From NCBI GenBank assembly GCA_964543235.1, contig CAZIXE010000003.1, forward strand, positions 42,934 to 106,933: a DNA stretch of 64,000 nucleotides, written 5' to 3'. The first letter of the stretch is position 1. Each line of letters begins with the position of its first letter. The stretch comes from JANMMJ01 sp964543235. GTDB taxonomy: Bacteria > Pseudomonadota > Alphaproteobacteria > Rhizobiales > Aestuariivirgaceae. The notes under the pieces are model-generated. The model had not been told where the DNA came from. It worked only from the letters and a program-made list of their open reading frames with translations, and ran no database searches. Positions 17,031 to 25,388 of the stretch are shown one piece after another. A program made the translations under genes and the position numbers.

Positions 17031-18014
17031 ATGGGCCGCCAGAATCGCTACTACCGCGGGCCTCCCGCGGAGAACTTCGACGGCACTCGGTTTTTTCTTG
17101 ACGGCCACCAAGGAACATCAGCCCGGGACTATTTCAAGTGGAACTTGACCGGCTCGCCTAAACCGTGGCCTCGTCGGATCCGCAACAGGTCGTATGCACC
17201 ACCGCCGGTGCGGGTGGCGGGTGGGATCATGTCCTGCACGTGGATCGGCCACTCGACGCTACTGATCCAGACGCAGGGTCTCAACATTCTCACGGACCCG
17301 TTCTTCTCGAATCGCGCCAGCCCGTCGCAGCTGATCGGCCCGAAACGGGTGAGACCCCCCGGCCTCACGCTTGAAGCCCTGCCGCCAATCGACCTCGTTC
17401 TGGTCAGTCACAACCATTATGATCATCTCGACTTGCCATCGCTGCAGTCAATCAACCGGAGGTGGGCCTGTCGTATTGTTACGCCGCTGGGCAACGCAGC
17501 AATCCTGACGGCGGGTATGGCCGATGCCCGGATCGAAGAACTTGACTGGTGGCAAGCTACAGATGCGGGTGATGTTGAAATCATCGTTACCCCCGCCTTC
17601 CACTGGTCAAAACGTACCCTGTTCGACGCAAATCACGCCCTGTGGGGTGCGTTTGCGCTTAAGACTCGTGCCGGGCTGATCTACTTTGCGGGTGATACTG
17701 GTTTTGGCGACGGCCGCACATTCCGCGAGATCCGGGAGCGGCTGGGGGCACCGCGTCTGTCGTTCCTTCCGATAGGCGCCTACGAGCCACGCTGGTTCAT
17801 GAAACACGTACACGTCAACCCCGAGGAGGCGGTCTTGGCGCACCAATTGCTGGGAAGCACCACCAGCATTGCCATACACCACAGCACCATCCGTCTTACC
17901 GACGAGGGTTTTGACGACCCTGTGAACGCCCACTGCGAGGCCATCCGAAAGCATCATGTCGCGCCGGATGCATTTCGGATAGTTGATGTTGGTGAAACCC
18001 TCACTATCCCCTGA
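17031..18014 (+). CDS. Metallo-beta-lactamase-fold hydrolase, NAPE-PLD/RomA-like
   Basis: A 327-residue protein with the family N-terminus RYYRGPPAENFDGTRFF. The zinc motif is SHNHYDHLD, and FAGDTGFGDG carries the bridging Asp. AIHHSTIRLTDE resembles the C-terminal HxGTxxLxDE motif of N-acyl-phosphatidylethanolamine phospholipase D relatives. These enzymes cleave phosphodiester or amide bonds. In this operon it might hydrolyse a conjugated intermediate such as a gamma-glutamyl or N-acyl amine; that is inference from position only. Confidence 0.83.
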   Translation: MGRQNRYYRGPPAENFDGTRFFLDGHQGTSARDYFKWNLTGSPKPWPRRIRNRSYAPPPVRVAGGIMSCTWIGHSTLLIQTQGLNILTDPFFSNRASPSQLIGPKRVRPPGLTLEALPPIDLVLVSHNHYDHLDLPSLQSINRRWACRIVTPLGNAAILTAGMADARIEELDWWQATDAGDVEIIVTPAFHWSKRTLFDANHALWGAFALKTRAGLIYFAGDTGFGDGRTFREIRERLGAPRLSFLPIGAYEPRWFMKHVHVNPEEAVLAHQLLGSTTSIAIHHSTIRLTDEGFDDPVNAHCEAIRKHHVAPDAFRIVDVGETLTIP

Positions 18015-18057
18015 CAGAAAATGCTAGGGTCCGGAGGGGATTAGACAGGGACAGGCC

Positions 18058-19218
18058 ATGGCTGCCATCATTGGTTGGGCTCATACACGGTTCGGGAAGC
18101 TTGAAGCGGAAACGCTCGAGAGTCTCATCGCCCGCGCGGCCAGGGAGGCTGTCGAGGCGGCCAACATCCGTTTCAAGGAAATTGACGCAATCTACGTTGC
18201 CAATTTCGGTGGATTTGAGAAACAATCGTTCCCAGCCGCGTTCGCTCTGGCCGCGCATCCGGAACTGAGGTTTCGCCCGGCGACACGAGTGGAAAACGCC
18301 TGCGCAACGGGCAGTGCGGCAGTCCACGCGGCCATTAACGCAATCGGCTCCCACTCCGCTCGATTTGTTCTCGTAATCGGAGCCGAGAAGATGACCACTG
18401 CTCCCGCGGCGGCCGTTGGCGACATCCTTCTAAATGCGTCCTACCGGGCTGAGGAAGGCGAGACCCCTGGCGGATTCGCAGGCATCTTCGGCCAGATTGC
18501 GGCCGCTTACTTTCAACGCTATGGCGACAAGTCGGAGGCGTTGGCGAGAATCGCAGCAAAAAACCACGCCAACGGAGTGCACAATCCCTTTGCTCAGATC
18601 CGCAAGGAACTTACCGTGGAGTTTTGCAACACGGTCTCGGAGCAAAACCCTCTTGTCGCCGGTCCATTGCGCCGCACCGATTGTTCTCCAGTCTCGGACG
18701 GGGCGGCGGCGCTGGTCATTTGCGATACCGAAACAGCGATACGGTTTCCCAGGGCAATGCATATCCGCGCCGCCGCCCATGTCCAGGACTACCTGCCGAT
18801 GTCGGCACGTGAGGTGATTGAGTTTGAAGGCTGTCAAGTTGCCTGGCGCAAGGCACATGCCATGGCCGGAACGGAACTGTCTGACCTGTCATTTGTCGAA
18901 ACCCACGACTGTTTCACGATTGCTGAGTTGATTGAATACGAGGCCATGGGTCTGACACCAAGGGGCGAAGGCGCCCGCGCCGTTACCGAAGGCTGGACGG
19001 CAAGAGACGGCAGAATACCGGTTAACCCGAGCGGCGGGCTCAAGGCCAAGGGACATCCCATTGGTGCCACTGGCGTTTCCATGCATGTGATGGCATCTCT
19101 TCAGCTTGCCGGTCAGGCCGGGGACATGCAAGTCAACGCGGCAGACCTCGCTGGCATCTACAATATGGGGGGAACTGCTGTGGCGAACTATGTGACTATC
19201 CTTGAGCGGTTGCGCTGA
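18058..19218 (+). CDS. Thiolase-family protein (acetyl-CoA acetyltransferase / SCP-x-like)
   Basis: A 386-residue thiolase-fold enzyme. The nucleophilic Cys is in ENACATGSAAVHAA near residue 83, the conserved His is in ETHDCFTIAELI, and the C-terminal glycine-rich loop is KGHPIGATGVS. The lack of the C-terminal CxG cysteine of classical thiolases (here NMGGTAVANYV) places it in the SCP2-thiolase-like branch. It follows the hydrolase by 43 nt and ends 3 nt before nhaD, so it could be part of either transcription unit. Acyl substrate unknown. Confidence 0.87.
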   Translation: MAAIIGWAHTRFGKLEAETLESLIARAAREAVEAANIRFKEIDAIYVANFGGFEKQSFPAAFALAAHPELRFRPATRVENACATGSAAVHAAINAIGSHSARFVLVIGAEKMTTAPAAAVGDILLNASYRAEEGETPGGFAGIFGQIAAAYFQRYGDKSEALARIAAKNHANGVHNPFAQIRKELTVEFCNTVSEQNPLVAGPLRRTDCSPVSDGAAALVICDTETAIRFPRAMHIRAAAHVQDYLPMSAREVIEFEGCQVAWRKAHAMAGTELSDLSFVETHDCFTIAELIEYEAMGLTPRGEGARAVTEGWTARDGRIPVNPSGGLKAKGHPIGATGVSMHVMASLQLAGQAGDMQVNAADLAGIYNMGGTAVANYVTILERLR

Positions 19219-19221
19219 CGC

Positions 19222-20520
19222 ATGTTGAACCTGACGACGCATTGGGCCGGGCTGACGTCCCTGGCCATTTTTGTTGTAGCTTACGGATTCGTCGTCTTTG
19301 AGGAAGTGACCGAGCTTCGAAAATCAAAGCCCGTGCTTCTCGCCGCCGGCCTGATCTGGACCCTCATCGGCATTGCCTACATGCTGCACGGCAAGAGCGA
19401 GGAAGCTCACGACCATGCGCTCCAGACTATTGAGGAATATGGCGAACTGTTCCTTTTCTTGTTTGTTGCCATCACCTACGTCAATACGCTCGAGGAACGG
19501 CGTGTCTTTGAAGTCCTCAAGGCTAAACTCATAAACATGGGGCTGGGATACCGTCAGCTCTTCTGGATAACGGGATTGTTAGCCTTCGTGCTCTCCCCCT
19601 TGCTCGACAACTTGACGACTTCTCTGGTGATGGGCTCGGTTGTCATGGCGATGGGCGCGCACTCGCCGCGCTTCATTGCCCTGGGCTGCATTAACATTGT
19701 CGTAGCAGCGAATGCCGGCGGTGCATTTTCGCCATTCGGCGATATCACCACGTTGATGGTTTGGCAGAAAGGCAAGCTGACTTTTTTTGAGTTCTTCGTG
19801 CTGTTCCTGCCCTCCGTGATCGACTGGCTGGTGCCGGCTATCATCATGCACCTGGCGCTTCCCGCATCCCGGCCCGAGGCCATCGTAGAACGAATTACGC
19901 TCAAGCCGGGCGCCCGGGTAGTGATTGGGTTGTTTGCCGCGACAATCCTCACAGCCATCTGCTTCAAGAACTTTCTGTTACTGCCGCCCGCCATGGGCAT
20001 GATGTTGGGGTTGGGCTATCTGCAGATCTGGTCTTACATTCTGAAGAGGCGCGGCCATCGTCGCAACAACACCGACATGATCCTCGACTCGTTCAAGCAG
20101 TTTGAAAGAGTCGAATGGGATACCCTTTTGTTCTTCTTTGGCATCATTTTTGCCGTCGGTGGGCTTGGGGTGCTCGGCTATCTCACGGCAGCATCAAAGT
20201 TTCTCTATGTGGACTTGGGTCCTACGACTGCCAACATTGTGATTGGGGTGCTCTCGGCAATTGTTGACAACATTCCCCTCATGTTCGCCGTACTCACCAT
20301 GGATCCAGCCATGTCCGATGGGCAATGGCTGTTGATCACTCTCACAACCGGCGTCGGCGGATCCCTGCTCTCCATCGGCTCGGCAGCCGGTGTTGCCCTC
20401 ATGGGCCTGTCTAAAGGATCCTACACGTTCATGGGTCACCTGAAATGGGCCTGGGCCATTGCCCTCGGCTATGTGGCTGCCGTTGGCGCGCACATCATCG
20501 TCAATGCCAGGCTTTTCTAG
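19222..20520 (+). CDS. nhaD: NhaD-type Na+/H+ antiporter
   Basis: A 432-residue, highly hydrophobic protein with about a dozen membrane helices. GGAFSPFGDITTLMVW and SAIVDNIPLMFAVL are typical of the NhaD/ArsB ion-transporter superfamily. It would exchange cytoplasmic Na+ for protons in the inner membrane, giving sodium and alkali tolerance. It begins 3 nt after the thiolase stop. Its own stop overlaps, in opposite orientation, the stop of the UPF0114 gene. Confidence 0.9.
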   Translation: MLNLTTHWAGLTSLAIFVVAYGFVVFEEVTELRKSKPVLLAAGLIWTLIGIAYMLHGKSEEAHDHALQTIEEYGELFLFLFVAITYVNTLEERRVFEVLKAKLINMGLGYRQLFWITGLLAFVLSPLLDNLTTSLVMGSVVMAMGAHSPRFIALGCINIVVAANAGGAFSPFGDITTLMVWQKGKLTFFEFFVLFLPSVIDWLVPAIIMHLALPASRPEAIVERITLKPGARVVIGLFAATILTAICFKNFLLLPPAMGMMLGLGYLQIWSYILKRRGHRRNNTDMILDSFKQFERVEWDTLLFFFGIIFAVGGLGVLGYLTAASKFLYVDLGPTTANIVIGVLSAIVDNIPLMFAVLTMDPAMSDGQWLLITLTTGVGGSLLSIGSAAGVALMGLSKGSYTFMGHLKWAWAIALGYVAAVGAHIIVNARLF

Positions 20521-21032
20521 TCGCCGTCTTTTGATTTCTTGGTCCGGGCCATCACCTGGTCGATGAGCGCGAGAAACAGTGCCGACACTACAAACGCCAT
20601 GTGCATGATGGTGAGCCACAGCAGCTGGGTTTCGGTATACTGCGATGCATTGAGAAACACCTGCAGCAGGTGGATTGACGAGATGGCAACGATCGTCGAC
20701 GCGACCTTGATCTTCAGCGACCCGGCGTCGATCTTGCCGAGCCAGCTCAACTCTCCTTCCGCATTATCGAAGCGGCTGACGAAATTCTCGTAGCCCGAAA
20801 TGATCACCATGACGACGAGGCTTGCGACCAGTGCTGCGTCGATGAGGCCAAGCATCTTCAGGATTGTGTCGGTATCGCGCAGCACAAATACCTTTGATAC
20901 GAACTCGACCAATTTGTCGGCAAAGGAAACGGCATAGACCGCCAGGGCCGCGGCCAGTCCCAGGTAGAAGACGACCAGCAACCAGCGTGAGGCCAGAATG
21001 ACTGCCTCTATCAAGTGTTCGACCCGCTTCAA
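20517..21032 (-). CDS. yqhA: UPF0114 (YqhA-like) inner-membrane protein
   Basis: About 171 residues with four hydrophobic segments, including ASRWLLVVFYLGLAAAL at the start, LIDAALVASLVVMVII and LLWLTIMHMAFVVSALFLAL. This matches the conserved but uncharacterised YqhA family. No ATG lies at the family's usual start. TTG at 21032, preceded by GGGGA, is the best candidate (start LKRVEHLIEAV); longer in-frame extensions are possible. It is convergent with nhaD, with overlapping stop codons. Confidence 0.8.
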   Translation of the reverse strand: MKRVEHLIEAVILASRWLLVVFYLGLAAALAVYAVSFADKLVEFVSKVFVLRDTDTILKMLGLIDAALVASLVVMVIISGYENFVSRFDNAEGELSWLGKIDAGSLKIKVASTIVAISSIHLLQVFLNASQYTETQLLWLTIMHMAFVVSALFLALIDQVMARTKKSKDGD

Positions 21033-21204
21033 GTCTGATTCCCCATTCAGTAATGTTCCGTCGAACAAATAGCGGGTTTGCGCCTTGTGGCAAGTGGCGT
21101 TGGGCAGGCGACGCACGAGGTGATCTGAACCCCAAGCACACTGACCCTACCGGAAGACCTGACACGTGGACTATGCTGGCGCTGCAGGCAAAGGGATTCT
21201 CACT

Positions 21205-22242
21205 ATGCGAAGTCCACAACGAATACAGATCGTCGGCTGCCATGCGGAAGGCGAGGTCGGTGATGTGATCGTCTCTGGTGTGGACCCGCCCCCCGGCAGC
21301 ACAATCTGGGAACAGTCGCGCTTCATTGCAACGGATGGGCGGCTCCGGAACTTCGTATTGAACGAGCCGCGGGGCGGGGTGTTTCGGCATGTGAATCTGT
21401 TGGTACCTCCGAAAAATCCGGCTGCGCAAGCAGGTTTTATAATCATGGAACCGGAGGATACACCCCCGATGTCCGGTTCCAATTGCATCTGCGTCGCAAC
21501 TGTTCTCCTCGACACAGGCCGCCTGCCGATCACCGGGCCGCAGACGCGTCTTGTCCTGGAAGCACCTGCCGGCCTCGTGGAGATTGTTGCTGACTGTTCG
21601 AAGGAGAAAGCTGAGCGCATAACCCTGCGCAACGTGCCGGCTTTTGCCGACCGCCTTAATGCACCGCTCGAAGTCACTGGATTCGGCAGCATCAGCGTCG
21701 ACACGGCATTCGGGGGCGACAGCTTCGTGATGGTTGACGCGCGTCGATTGGGCTTCGCGCTCACTCCCGACGAGGCTCGCGATATTGCTGTAGCCGGTCG
21801 AAAGATCGTGGCGGCGGCCAACGCCCAGATCAAGTTCCGTCATCCGGAGCTCCCCGGCTGGAATCATTTCTCCTTTTGCTTCATGACGGGCCCGCTTGAC
21901 GCAGGAGATGGCGGCCTCTCGAGCCGTAACGCTTGCGTCATCAACCCCGGAAAGCTCGACCGGTCGCCCACAGGTACGGGCTGTTCCGCGCTGATGGCCG
22001 TACTCCATGCCAAGGGCCTGCTGAGAGCCGGTGAAACCTTTGTCGGGCGGTCGATCATTGAAAGCCGGTTCATCGGCCGGATCGTATCCGAGACTACCGT
22101 GGCGGGTCGCCCCGCCATCATCCCCTCAATTACCGGCCGGGCCTGGATAACCGAGGAGAAGACCCTGCTCCTTGACCCGGAGGATCCCTGGCCGGACGGC
22201 TACCGGATTGCTGATACCTGGCCACGGCTGGTCCAGGATTGA
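21205..22242 (+). CDS. Proline racemase-family protein (hydroxyproline epimerase/dehydratase-like)
   Basis: A 345-residue member of the proline racemase superfamily. Enzymes of this group racemise proline, epimerise 4-hydroxyproline or dehydrate trans-3-hydroxyproline, using two facing catalytic residues. The first motif reads MSGSNCICV, where proline racemase has MCGHGT; the second reads DRSPTGTGCSA, where it has DRSPCGTGT. Both classical cysteines are thus Ser and Thr, and a Cys appears four residues later in each motif. FGGDSFVMVDA also fits the family. Start 21205 follows AAAGGG. Specificity cannot be set from sequence; the next gene is an unrelated antiporter. Confidence 0.85.
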   Translation: MRSPQRIQIVGCHAEGEVGDVIVSGVDPPPGSTIWEQSRFIATDGRLRNFVLNEPRGGVFRHVNLLVPPKNPAAQAGFIIMEPEDTPPMSGSNCICVATVLLDTGRLPITGPQTRLVLEAPAGLVEIVADCSKEKAERITLRNVPAFADRLNAPLEVTGFGSISVDTAFGGDSFVMVDARRLGFALTPDEARDIAVAGRKIVAAANAQIKFRHPELPGWNHFSFCFMTGPLDAGDGGLSSRNACVINPGKLDRSPTGTGCSALMAVLHAKGLLRAGETFVGRSIIESRFIGRIVSETTVAGRPAIIPSITGRAWITEEKTLLLDPEDPWPDGYRIADTWPRLVQD

Positions 22243-22324
22243 CGCCCGACCGGGCAGACTCTCGCCTTGCGAACTTCCAAACAGACCCTACCTGTAGCGG
22301 GCAACAAGCTGAAGGGGTGCGGGC

Positions 22325-23407
22325 ATGGCCCTGGTTATTTTCATCATTGGGCTGATAGTATTGATTTTCGGCGCTGAGATTCTTGTCCGCGGTGCCTCGA
22401 GACTTGCCCTGTCCTTCGGCATATCGCCGCTCGTCGTTGGCCTGACCATAGTTGCATTTGGGACGAGTTCACCAGAACTGGCTGTCTCGCTGCAGTCAGC
22501 CTTCGCCGGCCAGGCGAGTATGGCCGTCGCCAACGCCGTCGGCAGCAACATCTTCAATGTCTTGTTCATCCTCGGGATGTCGGCGCTGATTGTGCCGCTG
22601 CTGGTACATGACCAGCTGATCCGCCAGGAAGTGCCGGTCATGATTGGCGTCTCGCTGCTGCTGCCCGCCGTCGCATGGGATGGTGCCATTTCCCGCCTCG
22701 AAGGCCTTTGCTTGGTTGCTGTCATGGTCACCTACACGGCCTTTCTCATTGTCCAGAGCCGCCGCAATAACAGGGAACTTGTTGAGGAGTTCGCTGAGGA
22801 GATGCCGGATCGTTCGTCGCCATGGCGCAAGCACTGGCTGGTCCAGATTGGTTTGATTGTTGCGGGCGTAGCTCTTCTCGTCCTCGGTTCGCACTGGCTC
22901 GTTGATGCGGCCATCGCCTTTGCCCGCTATCTCGAAGTAAGTGAGGTGGTGATCAGTCTCACCGTCATTGCCGCGGGCACATCGCTCCCCGAAGTCGCCA
23001 CATCTGTCACTGCCGCCTTACGTGGTCATCGTGATATCTCGGTCGGCAACGTCGTCGGCAGCAATATTTTCAACATCCTCGGCGTCATCGGTCCGGCGGC
23101 AGCCCTCGTGCCGGGCGGACTTGCGGTTGCGAATGCGCTGATCGTCTTTGATATTCCCGTAATGGTGGCCGTGGCCGTGGCCTGCTTGCCGATCTTCTTC
23201 ACCGGGAATCTCATTGCCCGCTGGGAAGGGGCGGTATTCCTGATGATGTTCTGCGCCTATACAATCTATCTCATTCTCGCTGCGCAGCGTCACGACGCGC
23301 TCGATACCTATAGTCTCGTCCTCGGTACAGTCGTGCTCCCCGTCCTCGCTCTGACAATTGCAGTTGTCACCCTGCGCGAATGGCGACAGCGCAGGCGTCC
23401 GGTCTGA
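22325..23407 (+). CDS. Ca2+/Na+ antiporter of the CaCA family (YrbG-like)
   Basis: A 360-residue integral membrane protein with two homologous halves. The alpha repeats are visible as FGTSSPELAVS...GSNIFNVL in the first half and AGTSLPEVATS...GSNIFNILG in the second. These contain the acidic residues that bind the transported cation. The halves are joined by a charged cytoplasmic loop (RRNNRELVEEFAEE). It would extrude calcium or a related cation in exchange for sodium or protons. It seems to be a single-gene unit, 82 nt after the proline racemase-like gene. Confidence 0.92.
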   Translation: MALVIFIIGLIVLIFGAEILVRGASRLALSFGISPLVVGLTIVAFGTSSPELAVSLQSAFAGQASMAVANAVGSNIFNVLFILGMSALIVPLLVHDQLIRQEVPVMIGVSLLLPAVAWDGAISRLEGLCLVAVMVTYTAFLIVQSRRNNRELVEEFAEEMPDRSSPWRKHWLVQIGLIVAGVALLVLGSHWLVDAAIAFARYLEVSEVVISLTVIAAGTSLPEVATSVTAALRGHRDISVGNVVGSNIFNILGVIGPAAALVPGGLAVANALIVFDIPVMVAVAVACLPIFFTGNLIARWEGAVFLMMFCAYTIYLILAAQRHDALDTYSLVLGTVVLPVLALTIAVVTLREWRQRRRPV

Positions 23408-23489
23408 ACCACAGGACTGAGGCCCGTCAAGACGGATGCGAGCGGCATCGCCGGTCGACGGCTGGGACATGGCTCGCCTGACAACAAGG

Positions 23490-24248
23490 CTACCGCGCGA
23501 GCCAGCCCCCATCGACGGCGATGGTTGTGCCGGTGACATAGCCGCTGGCGGGGGAGGCAAGAAACAGGACCGCCGTCGCGAGATCCTCCGGCTTGCCCCA
23601 CCGCGCCATTGGAATGCGATCCAGGATTTGCTGGCTTCGCGTGACGTCGGCTCGGAGGGCTGCTGTGTTTTCGGTCACCATGTAGCCGGGGACGATTGCA
23701 TTGACCGTAACGCCATGGGCAGCCAGTTCATTGGCCATGGCCCGCGTCAGACCCACTATGCCGTGCTTGCTGGCTGCATAGGCGGCCACTCGAAATCCGC
23801 CCTGAAAGGATAACAACGATGCGACGTTGATGATGCGGCCGGCGCGGCCCGCATGAACCATGCCTCGTGCTATTTTCTGACTGAGCAGATACGGGCTGCG
23901 CAAATTGACGTCGAACACACTGTCCCAGTCGGCACGACTGTGCTCAAGAACACCCGAACGGCGGATGATGCCGGCATTGTTGACGAGGATGTGCACGGCA
24001 CCCGCGGATTCGACTCGCCGATCCAGGTCTGCCGGACTCGAGAGATCGCAGATGATCTGTTCAAACGTCCGCCCCGTCGCCAACACCCTCGCGCGCGTCT
24101 CGGGCATCTCCCGCGAGCCGAGTCCGACGATATCTGCCCCGGCGGCGGCCAGTGTCTCGGCCATTGTCTGGCCCAATCCGGTTCTCGCTCCCGTCACCAG
24201 TGCAACCTTGCCTGACAGGTCGAAAAGCCTTGCGGCCGCAGGTGTCAT
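23490..24248 (-). CDS. kduD: Short-chain dehydrogenase, KduD-like
   Basis: A 252-residue SDR with the TGARTGLGQ cofactor motif, NNAGIIRRSG, catalytic Ser in NVASLLSFQGG and the YAASKHG Tyr/Lys pair. The fingerprints IPMARWGKPEDL and the end IAVDGGWLAR are very close to 2-dehydro-3-deoxy-D-gluconate 5-dehydrogenase (KduD), which works in uronate breakdown. It begins 2 nt after the D-threonine-aldolase-like gene and shares its promoter, which carries the GntR-type operator at 25330. The true substrate may be another keto-deoxy sugar acid. Confidence 0.85.
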   Translation of the reverse strand: MTPAAARLFDLSGKVALVTGARTGLGQTMAETLAAAGADIVGLGSREMPETRARVLATGRTFEQIICDLSSPADLDRRVESAGAVHILVNNAGIIRRSGVLEHSRADWDSVFDVNLRSPYLLSQKIARGMVHAGRAGRIINVASLLSFQGGFRVAAYAASKHGIVGLTRAMANELAAHGVTVNAIVPGYMVTENTAALRADVTRSQQILDRIPMARWGKPEDLATAVLFLASPASGYVTGTTIAVDGGWLAR

Positions 24249-24250
24249 TT

Positions 24251-25309
24251 TCAGCGGACCTTGCCGCGCGCCGCGACGGGCCAGGTGACTTCAACGAGGT
24301 CGTCACGAATGCCGTGAACTTCGTCATTCATGTTACTCACGGAACAGCAGTGATTCGGAATGACGTTGACGACTTCACCCACCGCGGGGCGGCGACTGCA
24401 TGCGCTCAAATCGACGATCGCATGTTCCTCCGACAGGCCGGAGATGAACGCACCGGGATAGTCCGCGAGTCTGCCATAGTGCTTGACATAGTACTGATCG
24501 GAAGTGAGCACCTTGGAGCCGCTGTCCAGAACTGCGCGGTCGGCGGTCGGACGGCTCACGACCATCGCTCTGACGAACATGGCACAGTCGTCCCAAGACG
24601 CAACGCCGGAATGTACCATCATCACGTCATTGTATACGTAAGTGCCGGCGCGGTGTTCGGTCATCATCGGCAGTTCTCCGAGCCGATTGAGTGCCGGCGT
24701 ACCGCCACCGGATACGACCGGAAGAGCAATGCCTGCGTGACGGAAGATGTCAATGGCACGGTTGAAGAACGCGGCCGTATGGGATGCTGTATTCGGGAAA
24801 ACCATGAGTCCCTCGAAGGCGATATTGGGCAGCCGCATTGCAAACTGCGCAAGTTCGAGCGCTTCGTCCGGCGATTGGACGCCGTTCCGCCCGAAGCCGG
24901 TGTCGCACTCGATGAGCACGGGAACATCGCGGCCATGTCGCCGGCCAGCCCGCGACAGGCCTGTCAGTACCATTTCATTGTCGGCAACCGTGGCCAGCCG
25001 GCCAACACGGGCAGACAGTTCCATCAGTCGTTCTGTCTTGCGTTCGCCGACAATGTTGTAGGTGATCAGATAGTCTTCGCAAACGCCTGCATCGATGAAC
25101 ACTTCTGCCTCGGCAAGTTTCTGGCAGGTGAGCCCCACCGCGCCTGCTGAGATCTGGAGTTTGGCGATTGCGGGGATCTTGTGGGTCTTGATATGTGGGC
25201 GGTTACTTAGGCCGTGACTGGAGATGACATGCTGGGTGCGAATGATATTGGCCTCCATGCGATCGAGCATGATCACCACGGCCGGCGTATCGAGATCCTC
25301 AAGGCGCAT
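24251..25309 (-). CDS. D-threonine aldolase / D-serine dehydratase-like PLP enzyme
   Basis: A 352-residue fold-type III enzyme with an alanine-racemase-like N-terminal barrel. The PLP lysine is in RPHIKTHK near residue 43, and the cofactor loop SGGGTPAL follows. The C-terminal domain has the metal pair in NVIPNHCCSVSNMND, as in eukaryotic D-serine dehydratase and bacterial D-threonine aldolase. Start 25309 (MRLEDLDTPAVV) is where the family begins. It would cleave or dehydrate a beta-hydroxy D-amino acid. It heads a two-gene operon with KduD, with a regulator site 21-35 nt upstream of its ATG. Confidence 0.85.
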   Translation of the reverse strand: MRLEDLDTPAVVIMLDRMEANIIRTQHVISSHGLSNRPHIKTHKIPAIAKLQISAGAVGLTCQKLAEAEVFIDAGVCEDYLITYNIVGERKTERLMELSARVGRLATVADNEMVLTGLSRAGRRHGRDVPVLIECDTGFGRNGVQSPDEALELAQFAMRLPNIAFEGLMVFPNTASHTAAFFNRAIDIFRHAGIALPVVSGGGTPALNRLGELPMMTEHRAGTYVYNDVMMVHSGVASWDDCAMFVRAMVVSRPTADRAVLDSGSKVLTSDQYYVKHYGRLADYPGAFISGLSEEHAIVDLSACSRRPAVGEVVNVIPNHCCSVSNMNDEVHGIRDDLVEVTWPVAARGKVR

Positions 25310-25329
25310 CCCGGTTACCCCAATAATAT

Positions 25330-25344
25330 TATTATCAGATGAAT
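25330..25344 (-). promoter_or_regulatory. Predicted GntR/FadR-type operator upstream of the D-threonine-aldolase-like operon
   Basis: The + strand reads TATTATCAGATGAAT, matching 13 of 15 positions of the perfect palindrome at 28975-28989. It lies 21-35 nt before the ATG at 25309, where a repressor would block initiation. The left half-site is intact and the right half carries two changes. Confidence 0.6.
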
Positions 25345-25350
25345 TGTCGC

Positions 25351-25376
25351 ACGGCATTAGCTCACGCTAATGCCGT
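25351..25376 (-). terminator. Strong hairpin after the sugar ABC operon
   Basis: ACGGCATTAGC and GCTAATGCCGT form a perfect 11-bp stem around a TCAC loop, 12 nt past the stop of the substrate-binding protein gene. No T-run follows on the minus strand, so it may be a weak terminator, an attenuator or an mRNA-stabilising 3' hairpin. Confidence 0.5.
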
Positions 25377-25388
25377 GCTCGCTGGTCT

